Part shown: positions 12,902 to 18,592 of the stretch, piece by piece | Layout of the letters: the number at the start of each line of letters is the position of its first letter | How positions within the stretch are numbered: position 1 is the stretch's first letter | NCBI GenBank assembly: GCA_900540865.1 | Contig: UQHH01000054.1 | Span: 1-18,592, forward strand | DNA: 18,592 nucleotides | Origin: an uncultured Oscillospiraceae bacterium | GTDB taxonomy: Bacteria > Bacillota > Clostridia > Oscillospirales > Acutalibacteraceae | Reading direction: 5' to 3' | Program-made: the position numbers and the translations under genes | Notes under the pieces: generated by a model | What the model was told of the DNA's origin: nothing | Databases searched by the model: none | The model's input: only the letters and a program-made list of their open reading frames with translations

Positions 12902-13645
12902 ATGACAAAGAAAATAACGCTGCGCGCCGGTGCAGCACTGGCTACCGCATTGATTATCGTATACCTTTCTTTTATGACGGCGTTTGCCGCAAACGAGACG
13001 GAATATAAGGTGAACGGCCAAACGGTTAAGGCCGGGGACACCGTAACCTATATTCTGCGCTTTACCGGCCTCAATAAAAAGGTTGCGGGCATCAATATGT
13101 ATGTGGAATACGACGATAAGCATCTTTCTGTTATGAAAGAAACGGCAAATCTTCCCGTTTTTACCGATGCTGTATGCAATACGGCTTCTGCGGGCAAGGT
13201 GTATTTTAACTCAGCGAACGCTGCCCAGGGCTATGAAATTGACGACGAAGCCATCATTATTTCAATCTCTTTTAAAATTAAGGATGAAGCGGGTTCAATT
13301 CCCGATATTACAAGCGTGGTTGAAGAGCTGTATGATATGGATGTCAATCCGGTAGACTCAAGCGCTTACCAACTGGATGGTTCTGTTATAGAAGGCACGC
13401 TGCCTGACGTGGTTACTCCGCAGGACGTCGAAAAAAGAATCGAACAGGCGAAGAAAGACAGCGGACAGGATACGGACGCAAATTCTTTTAGTATTTGGAT
13501 TATCATAGGCGGAGCGGCGGCGTTGCTTTGTATTGCTGCTGCCGGCGTCATAATTATGATAAGAAGAAACGGTAAGGCGGAGCCGGCCGCTAATAGCCCA
13601 GGAGGAAATGAAAACAAACCTGACCAAGAGAATGAGGAGGGATAA
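12902..13645 (+). CDS. Membrane-anchored protein with one cohesin-like module
   Basis: A 247-residue protein. Residues 1-30 form a signal peptide. Residues 35-165 are a single cohesin-like module recognisable by VNGQTVKAGDTVTYILRF, VAGINMYVEYDDKHLSV, VYFNSANAAQGYEI and IIISISFKI. A short charged segment (172-190) follows, then a membrane helix (197-220), RRN and a 27-residue hydrophilic tail. There is no sorting motif, so the protein is held by its membrane helix with the tail inside the cell. The start at 12902 follows ACGGAGGAG; an ATG 21 bp earlier lies upstream of that site. By analogy with single-cohesin anchor proteins of cellulosomes it could tether one dockerin-bearing enzyme or scaffold. 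Its module is the most diverged copy in the window, so its partner may differ. Confidence 0.7.
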   Translation: MTKKITLRAGAALATALIIVYLSFMTAFAANETEYKVNGQTVKAGDTVTYILRFTGLNKKVAGINMYVEYDDKHLSVMKETANLPVFTDAVCNTASAGKVYFNSANAAQGYEIDDEAIIISISFKIKDEAGSIPDITSVVEELYDMDVNPVDSSAYQLDGSVIEGTLPDVVTPQDVEKRIEQAKKDSGQDTDANSFSIWIIIGGAAALLCIAAAGVIIMIRRNGKAEPAANSPGGNENKPDQENEEG

Positions 13646-13702
13646 TATTTCGTCGTAACCACAAAAATAACTAATACATATTGTATAATTTGTGAAAAGT
13701 TC

Positions 13703-13733
13703 GGCTTTCCATAAATAATTTATTCAAAAAGCC
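13703..13733. repeat. Inverted repeat abutting the -35 box of the next gene
   Basis: GGCTTT (13703-13708) pairs with AAAGCC (13728-13733) and encloses the 13-nt palindrome ATAAATAATTTAT. It ends exactly where TTGAAG begins. No ordinary terminator follows the single-cohesin-like gene, so this may serve as a weak terminator or as an operator. Confidence 0.35.
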
Positions 13734-13789
13734 TTGAAGTCGTATTTTGCTTAGTGTATAATGAATTCGCTGAAGTGTACACAGACTTC
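13734..13789 (+). promoter_or_regulatory. Promoter and 5'-terminal stem-loop of the large starch-binding scaffold gene
   Basis: TTGAAG (13734-13739) and TATAAT (13757-13762) are 17 bp apart. CTGAAGT starts 8 nt after the -10 box, and GAAGT (13772-13776) pairs with ACTTC (13785-13789). Seven-base spacing plus CTGAAGT is shared with the two genes further right. Confidence 0.75.
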
Positions 13790-13816
13790 GAAAAAATATT
13801 AGGAGGAAAAAAACCA

Positions 13817-15913
13817 ATGAGAAAGTTAACCAGCGTATTACTTGTACTTTTACTGGTAGTATCTATGTGCTGTGTTGCCGCGACAAACGTTGGCGCATCT
13901 GGCGCTGCGGATCTGCCGGCACCTGCAGAGGGAATGTACAGGTACTATTTCCTGGCCCCTGACCAGTGGCTTAAGACGAACGACGTCGCGGGCATTTACT
14001 GGTGGTCGCCAACAGAGAATGCCGCCTGGCCAGGTGAAGAAGCAACCAGAGTAGGCGACTACAAGAACCTGTTCTATTATGATGTTCCGCAGGAGACTCC
14101 GGTCATCGTCTGGAATGCGTTTGTAGATGGTGGAAATGCAGCGAACCCTTCTCCCGACAAGGCGTATGCTTTCCAGACAGCAAACGTGAGCGTCGAATCT
14201 ATTGACCCCGAAGAGGATAACCCGAAGTGGCCTGATGGCCGTGATAACTTAAATGGCTGCATTTATGTTATCGACTGCAACGGCGCTCCTGACTTTGACC
14301 CGTACGGCGGTGCCACAACATGGCCCGGCGAATGGTGCGAATTTGATCCCGAGACGACTAAGATCGACGGCGACCTCACGGCAGAGGAATATGTTGCTCA
14401 GAAATACTTTGATGTAACACAGCCGACACAGCCGATCGAGACAGACCCGTCCAGTGATTCGTCCGACCCGACCGACGAGCCTACAAGCGAGCCGGCAACC
14501 TCCACACAGCCTGTGACGAGCGACCCGACTGAGCCTTCTTCTGAATCGACTCAGCCGACAACCGCACCGGCAGAATCTATGACAATCAACGGCGTTAAGG
14601 TCAAAACCGGCGACCAGGTTACTTATACGGCTTATCTTAAGGCCGAGGAGCTTGCGGCGGGAATCAACGCCTATGTTGAGTATGACGGAAACCTCCTGAA
14701 GGTTTCTGACGAGTCTAAGGAGCTCAGGAAAAAAGACGTTATTCCAATCGCTTATACGGGCAGCTCAATCCTGAACTTTGAGCCGGTTGACGGCGCAAGC
14801 CAGGTTCTGTTCAACTCCAACGACATTGACGAGGGCTACGATTTTACAGCGGACGGCAGCGTTCTTATTACGCTGAAGTTTGACGTTATCGGTACCTCCG
14901 GCGATGGCAAGATTGAGACTAAAGTTCTTGAGTTCCTCGGTATGACCGATGAAGATAACAAGAACCTTCCGATTGATTATGTCCTGACAGACAAGACAGA
15001 AGGTCCGAAGCACACCTACAATGTCGCTGGTGAGAAAACCCTCACAGGCTTCGAGTGGAATGCTGCTGAGAACCCGATGACCCAGGGCGAAGATGGTATC
15101 TGGACGCTTACCTTCAAGGATGTTCCGGCTGGAACATATTCTTACAAGATTTGTGAGGATGGTAAGTTCGACGTTACCTATAATGATAAGGGACTCTGTT
15201 CTGAAACCAACAACTTTAATGTTGTTATCACTACAGATAAAACCGGCGATGTAACAATTTTCTTCGACGGTAACAAAACATGGGCTGAGGGTAATATTGT
15301 TCCTCCTCCCACAAACCACACCTACACGATCGCGGGCAACGCCGACCTTTGCGTCAGCAACTGGGATCCGGCAGACGCGAACAACGACATGACCGAAATC
15401 AGCGAAGGCGTTTACCAGAAGGTTTACACCAATGTTGACGCTGGCCAGTATGAGTTCAAGGTTGCGCAGGATCATTCCTGGGGCATAAGCTGGGGCGACC
15501 CGACGACAGAATCCGGAAACGCTTCTGCTAATGTAGATGAGGACAATTCTACTGTTACGATTACCTTTACAGTAGAGACCGGCGCGATTGTTGTTGATGT
15601 TAAGCCGGGCAGCACTGAGCCGACCGAGCCGTCTGAAACAACAGAGCCGACTGAGCCGTCTGAAACGACCGAGCCGACCGAGCCGTCTGAAACAACAGAG
15701 CCGACTGATCCCTCTGAAACAACAGAGCCGACAGATGCTCCTACAGACGCACCGACACCTGCTCCTACAGATGCTCCGACCAACGGCGGAACCCCGGGTG
15801 GTTCTAATGGCAAGGTTCCAACAGGTGACAGCACATCTGTTGCTCTGCTCCTCAGCATCCTGATGCTTGCTGCTGGCGCGGTTGTCCTTGCACGCAGGAA
15901 GGTTAAAGGCTGA
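13817..15913 (+). CDS. Cell-surface starch-binding scaffold-like protein with one cohesin-like and three glucan-binding-like modules
   Basis: A 698-residue surface protein. Residues 1-30 form a signal peptide. Residues 38-198 are an aromatic-rich module (YYFLAPDQWL, IYWW, AWPGEEAT, TWPGEW) homologous to the second half of the protein encoded from 16196 and reminiscent of CBM26 or Sas20 domain 2. A Thr/Pro linker leads to a cohesin-like module (254-392) nearly identical in its core to the second copy of the first scaffold. Two X25-like modules follow at 399-494 (FEWNAAENPMTQGEDGIWTL) and 501-595 (NWDPADANNDMTEISEGVY). Then come a repeat linker and VPTGD, a hydrophobic helix and a basic end. 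AGGAGG lies 10 nt before the ATG. The probable role is adhesion to starch granules combined with docking of one enzyme. It is not catalytic. Confidence 0.75.
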   Translation: MRKLTSVLLVLLLVVSMCCVAATNVGASGAADLPAPAEGMYRYYFLAPDQWLKTNDVAGIYWWSPTENAAWPGEEATRVGDYKNLFYYDVPQETPVIVWNAFVDGGNAANPSPDKAYAFQTANVSVESIDPEEDNPKWPDGRDNLNGCIYVIDCNGAPDFDPYGGATTWPGEWCEFDPETTKIDGDLTAEEYVAQKYFDVTQPTQPIETDPSSDSSDPTDEPTSEPATSTQPVTSDPTEPSSESTQPTTAPAESMTINGVKVKTGDQVTYTAYLKAEELAAGINAYVEYDGNLLKVSDESKELRKKDVIPIAYTGSSILNFEPVDGASQVLFNSNDIDEGYDFTADGSVLITLKFDVIGTSGDGKIETKVLEFLGMTDEDNKNLPIDYVLTDKTEGPKHTYNVAGEKTLTGFEWNAAENPMTQGEDGIWTLTFKDVPAGTYSYKICEDGKFDVTYNDKGLCSETNNFNVVITTDKTGDVTIFFDGNKTWAEGNIVPPPTNHTYTIAGNADLCVSNWDPADANNDMTEISEGVYQKVYTNVDAGQYEFKVAQDHSWGISWGDPTTESGNASANVDEDNSTVTITFTVETGAIVVDVKPGSTEPTEPSETTEPTEPSETTEPTEPSETTEPTDPSETTEPTDAPTDAPTPAPTDAPTNGGTPGGSNGKVPTGDSTSVALLLSILMLAAGAVVLARRKVKG
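15617..15736 (+). repeat. 27-bp tandem repeats encoding an EPTEPSETT linker
   Basis: Four units plus a partial one encode EPTEPSETT. The unit length and codons (GAGCCGAC) match those of the linker in the first scaffold gene, so the two tracts are probably related and prone to slippage or recombination. Confidence 0.85.
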
Positions 15914-15952
15914 TTCTCGCATTTGAGAAAAGCTGATTTATAACAAAAACGA

Positions 15953-15982
15953 GCCCTCCGGTTTCCGGAGGGCTTTTGTTTT
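15953..15982 (+). terminator. Terminator of the large scaffold gene
   Basis: An exact 9-bp stem GCCCTCCGG/CCGGAGGGC with a TTT loop is followed by TTTTGTTTT. Confidence 0.92.
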
Positions 15983-16109
15983 ACATTTATTTATTGGAAC
16001 ACCTTGATAAAAATTGAATTTGTTTTGTACACTTTGAAAAATTATGAAGTCCAAATTTGTTCAAAACAGATAATTCGAGGGGAATGCATCCAATTGTTGT
16101 GAAAAGTTA

Positions 16110-16163
16110 TTGCAGTTTCGAATTGAATGTTGTATAATATTCACACTGAAGTATCTGCTTCAG
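16110..16163 (+). promoter_or_regulatory. Promoter and 5'-terminal stem-loop of the Sas20-like gene
   Basis: TTGCAG (16110-16115) and TATAAT (16133-16138) are 17 bp apart. The perfect 6-bp hairpin CTGAAG/CTTCAG (16146-16151 with 16158-16163) begins 8 nt after the -10 box. AAGGAGGAG precedes the ATG. Confidence 0.78.
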
Positions 16164-16195
16164 ATTGAAGAAAAGCTTTTAAGGAGGAGACAAAA

Positions 16196-17881
16196 ATGTC
16201 CAAAAAAGTACTTAGTGTACTTCTGGCTGTTGCCATGTTGGTAACCATGCTGTGCGTTGCAGGCGTAAGTGCAGGCGCGAGCGACGCAAAGAAAATGGAA
16301 GGCGGCACCATCTTTTTTGAAGTACCGGAAGACTGGGGCGAGATTACGTCCAAATCTGCTGTATATGCCCATATTTGGGTAAACGCAGGTGAAGAACTGT
16401 CTGCATGGCAGACAAAGGCTGAAAAGATGAAGTTCGTTGAGGGCCGTACCTTCAGCTACACGATTCCGAAGTCCCCGGTCAAGGATGAAAACGCCGAGTG
16501 GAATATGGTGATTTTCAGCTTGTATCAGGTTGAGCAGACGTATGACCTGACGATGAACCTGTCCTGCCTTGGCGATACCGCCTATGTGACCGGCAATAAG
16601 CTTGAGAACCCGATTGATTCCAATAAAACGGTTCTTGAGGCACTCTGGAAAAATAACAAGGACCAGGGTCCCCATCTTGTAATTTCCAGTGTTGGCAACA
16701 TTGTTGGCAATACGGTTGTTCCCGGTGAAACGCTAGACAGCATTATTGAGGCTTTTACGGCGAATTATCCGTCTATTGCAACCGAAGAAAAGATTGCGCA
16801 GCTCAAAGAGGGTTTAAAACCCTATTTTGAGAAAGAGCCGGGTTCTGACCCGACAACCACTCCGACGAGCGGCCCGACGGACGAGCCGACTACAGCTCCG
16901 ACCGACAAGCCCACGACACCTCCCACAACCGACCCGACTGATCCGGTGACCGACCCTGCAACTGACCCGGTAACCGATCCGACCAACAATACGGAACCCA
17001 CTACAGACCAGTATGGCCGTGAAAGAGGTATTCCGGTTCCGATGGGCGTTGGTATGCCTGCGAGAGTTATGAATAACAATGGCCAGCCCGGCGACGAGGA
17101 TCATCCGGACTGGGACGGCTACCACAGGATTTATTATTTCAGACCTCCCGCTGAATGGCTTGAGAACGCACAGTACAAAGAAGAAGGCTATGAGATCGGC
17201 TTCTATTGGTACTATGGCGAGGAAAGCGGCGGCGCATGGCCTGGTGTTCCAGCGACAAAGTTGAATCTGGAAGGCTATGAGGACGTTTACTACGCAATCG
17301 CTCCTTCCTATGCGAACAACATTATCTGGAACAACGGCATCAACGGCGGTCTTGAATCCGAAGAGGGCTTTGATCCGGCTAAAAAGGCTGCGGCTATCCA
17401 GACAGCCGACATCAATGTAGAAGACGGTATGTTCAACCAGCTGGAGCAGGATGACCTTTGCGGTTCTATCTTTGAGCTCAATGGTGAGAAAATTACTAAT
17501 GAAAATCCGTTGACTGGCGAAATACAGACCACTTACCTTGGCGATTGGTCTTACTTCAACCCGCTGACCGGCGCACAGACGACACAGCCGCTTACAGTTG
17601 ACGGTGAAGTAATGATTGATGAAAACGGTTTTTATATGAACCCGTACTTCGATATGGACTATTCTTATGTCCGTCCGGGTCCGATTGAACCTATTGATCC
17701 TCCGACATCTTCAACGCTTCCTCCGGCGGATGACCCGACCGACCCGACCAATGGCACTGGAAAGAATCCTGGCACTGTAGACACAGCACAGGATGTCGCA
17801 TCTTTCTTTATGCTTGCCACAATCCTCCTTGCTGCTGCTGGCGTAGTCGTTATTGCACGCAGGAAAAAAGCACAGGGCTGA
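16196..17881 (+). CDS. Sas20-like two-domain starch-binding surface protein
   Basis: A 561-residue surface protein. Residues 1-28 form a signal peptide. Domain 1 (36-212) is a beta-sandwich (VYAHIWVNAGEELSAWQTK, then NMVIFS, TYDLT and GDTAYVTG) followed by a helical cluster (140-212). A 60-residue Thr/Pro/Asp linker follows. Domain 2 (305-460) is aromatic-rich with YYFRPPAEWL, FYWYYGEESGGAWPGVPAT, IIWNNGINGG and LGDWSYFNP. The end has VDTAQD, a hydrophobic helix (536-554) and RRKK. A beta-sandwich plus helices, a flexible linker and a second aromatic domain is the published layout of Ruminococcus bromii Sas20, which binds maltooligosaccharides and starch. The homology is my inference from layout. 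Unlike a dockerin-type amylosome component, this protein carries its own C-terminal membrane/wall anchor. No enzyme domain is visible. Confidence 0.7.
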   Translation: MSKKVLSVLLAVAMLVTMLCVAGVSAGASDAKKMEGGTIFFEVPEDWGEITSKSAVYAHIWVNAGEELSAWQTKAEKMKFVEGRTFSYTIPKSPVKDENAEWNMVIFSLYQVEQTYDLTMNLSCLGDTAYVTGNKLENPIDSNKTVLEALWKNNKDQGPHLVISSVGNIVGNTVVPGETLDSIIEAFTANYPSIATEEKIAQLKEGLKPYFEKEPGSDPTTTPTSGPTDEPTTAPTDKPTTPPTTDPTDPVTDPATDPVTDPTNNTEPTTDQYGRERGIPVPMGVGMPARVMNNNGQPGDEDHPDWDGYHRIYYFRPPAEWLENAQYKEEGYEIGFYWYYGEESGGAWPGVPATKLNLEGYEDVYYAIAPSYANNIIWNNGINGGLESEEGFDPAKKAAAIQTADINVEDGMFNQLEQDDLCGSIFELNGEKITNENPLTGEIQTTYLGDWSYFNPLTGAQTTQPLTVDGEVMIDENGFYMNPYFDMDYSYVRPGPIEPIDPPTSSTLPPADDPTDPTNGTGKNPGTVDTAQDVASFFMLATILLAAAGVVVIARRKKAQG

Positions 17882-17914
17882 TTTTAGGCTGAACTAAAAT
17901 CTAGAATATTATTA

Positions 17915-17952
17915 AACCTCCCGTCCTTCAAATGTAAGGACGGGAGGTTTTT
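17915..17952 (+). terminator. Terminator of the Sas20-like gene
   Basis: An exact 14-bp stem (17915-17928 with 17936-17949) around a 7-nt loop is followed by TTTTT. A smaller hairpin ATTTTAG/CTAAAAT sits directly after the stop codon (17881-17900). Confidence 0.93.
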
Positions 17953-18068
17953 ATGTTCTTCTTACCTGCTGCTTCCAATTATCTATAACTGTTTGTATAA
18001 ATTATAGAAAATTATGCGTGTATTTAAATTTTAATGTGGATTTACTATCAAAAAAATTTGAAAAACGG

Positions 18069-18122
18069 TTGAAGTTTTTCTTTATATATTGTATAATTAC
18101 GGTACTGAAGTATGAACTTCGG
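18069..18122 (+). promoter_or_regulatory. Promoter and 5'-terminal stem-loop of the truncated paralogue gene
   Basis: TTGAAG (18069-18074) and TATAAT (18092-18097) are 17 bp apart. The 7-bp hairpin CTGAAGT-ATGA-ACTTCGG (18105-18122, one T-G pair) begins 8 nt after the -10 box. Confidence 0.78.
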
Positions 18123-18151
18123 ATTTATATGTTTTAAGGAGGAGACAAGAA

Positions 18152-18592
18152 ATGTCCAAGAAAGTAATGAGCGTACTGCTGGTCGCTGTCATGGTTATAT
18201 CCATGGTTTGTGTTGCCGGTATCAGCGCGTCTGCCTTTGGCGGCGGAAAGATTTATGTTGAGCTTCCCGAAGCATGGGCAAAATCTGCAAAAGCTGTATA
18301 CTGCCACGTTTGGAAGAATGGCGGAGAAGAGCTTTATGCTTGGCAGACCAAGAATGAGAAAATGACCGAGGAAGGCGACAACAAGTGGAGCTATGAAATC
18401 CCGGCGGGAGACTGGGACATGGTTATTTTCAGCACAAGCACAGGCGTTCAGACGTATGACCTTACATTTGGTGACGAGTGCGTTGGCGATACCGCTTATG
18501 TAACAGATGAAATGATTGAGAATCCCATGGATTCCAACAAAATGACAAATGCCGCACGTTGGAGAAACAACGGCAGTAAGTACGGCCCCCAC
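18152..18592 (+). CDS. Partial paralogue of the Sas20-like domain 1 protein (cut by window end)
   Basis: An open frame of 147 codons running off the window. Residues 1-28 are a signal peptide almost identical in layout to that of the upstream gene (MSKKV-SVLL). The next region repeats domain 1: VYCHVWKNGGEELYAWQTK, DWDMVIFS, QTYDLTF, CVGDTAYVT and ENPMDSNK, then the start of the helical part. The ribosome site AAGGAGGAGACAA and the leader are also shared with the upstream gene, so the pair arose by tandem duplication. A starch-binding role is inferred from its neighbour. The second domain and anchor lie outside the window and cannot be judged. Confidence 0.8.
   Translation, partial: MSKKVMSVLLVAVMVISMVCVAGISASAFGGGKIYVELPEAWAKSAKAVYCHVWKNGGEELYAWQTKNEKMTEEGDNKWSYEIPAGDWDMVIFSTSTGVQTYDLTFGDECVGDTAYVTDEMIENPMDSNKMTNAARWRNNGSKYGPH

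Noticed and set aside
12021..14845. Recent gene conversion between cohesin-like modules
   Set aside because: Ten silent differences in 123 nt against one amino-acid change fit long-term purifying selection better than recent copying.
14765..15922. A 385-codon open frame on the minus strand opposite the large scaffold gene
   Set aside because: It is rich in Arg and Cys from antisense reading of Thr/Pro linker and module codons, lacks a ribosome site and overlaps a clear multidomain protein.
13690..16108. The 12-mer TTGTGAAAAGTT upstream of two surface genes as a shared operator
   Set aside because: It occurs at 13690-13701 and 16097-16108, at very different distances from the -35 boxes (33 versus 2 bp). 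It may be only A+T-rich similarity.
10857..18592. A prophage, transposon or other mobile island
   Set aside because: There are no integrase, transposase, tRNA gene, attachment repeats or phage genes, and every gene has lineage-typical promoters and terminators.

Overview
The window looks like a chromosomal segment of an anaerobic, Gram-positive gut Firmicute of the Ruminococcus/Oscillospiraceae type. Pointers are A+T-rich intergenic DNA with TTGNNN-17-TATAAT promoters and AGGAGG ribosome sites, Thr/Pro-rich wall-spanning linkers, C-terminal membrane or sorting segments, and a dockerin next to cohesin-like and starch-binding modules. That last combination recalls the amylosome of resistant-starch degraders such as Ruminococcus bromii. 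The species is inferred by analogy only.

Left third (1-5000), mostly housekeeping. Three genes lie on the minus strand: a QueT-family queuosine-precursor transporter behind a preQ1-I riboswitch, an 87-residue conserved-looking protein of unknown role, and a lone MacB/LolD-type ABC ATPase. Divergent from them are a phosphoglucomutase/phosphomannomutase and an AraC-family regulator on the plus strand.

Middle (5000-10700). A secreted protein carries, in order, an N-terminal dockerin, a CBM20-like starch-binding module, a CE1-type esterase domain and two copies of a C-terminal, probably starch-binding module. It is followed by ThpR (RNA 2',3'-cyclic phosphodiesterase), a convergent D-2-hydroxyacid dehydrogenase, a prolyl-tRNA deacylase-type YbaK protein and GalE.

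Right (10700-18592), a run of plus-strand cell-surface genes, each with its own promoter and most with a terminator. They are: (i) an X25-like module plus two cohesin-like modules and a wall/membrane anchor; (ii) a small membrane-anchored protein with one cohesin-like module; (iii) a large protein with a Sas20-domain-2/CBM26-like module, one cohesin-like module, two X25-like modules and an anchor; (iv) a Sas20-like two-domain protein with an anchor; (v) a paralogue of the first domain of (iv), cut by the window end. No glycoside hydrolase is encoded here. The set is best read as the binding and scaffolding side of an amylosome: surface scaffoldins hold dockerin-bearing enzymes, such as the esterase and presumably amylases elsewhere, against starch granules. 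GalE and the phosphohexomutase supply and interconvert nucleotide sugars and hexose phosphates, but a link to starch use is only inferred.

The most unusual non-coding signal is a short stem-loop at, or close to, the predicted 5' end of the mRNA of every surface gene, and also of the 87-residue gene. In five of these seven it starts exactly 8 nt after the -10 box. It is absent from the galE, thpR and phosphomutase promoters.
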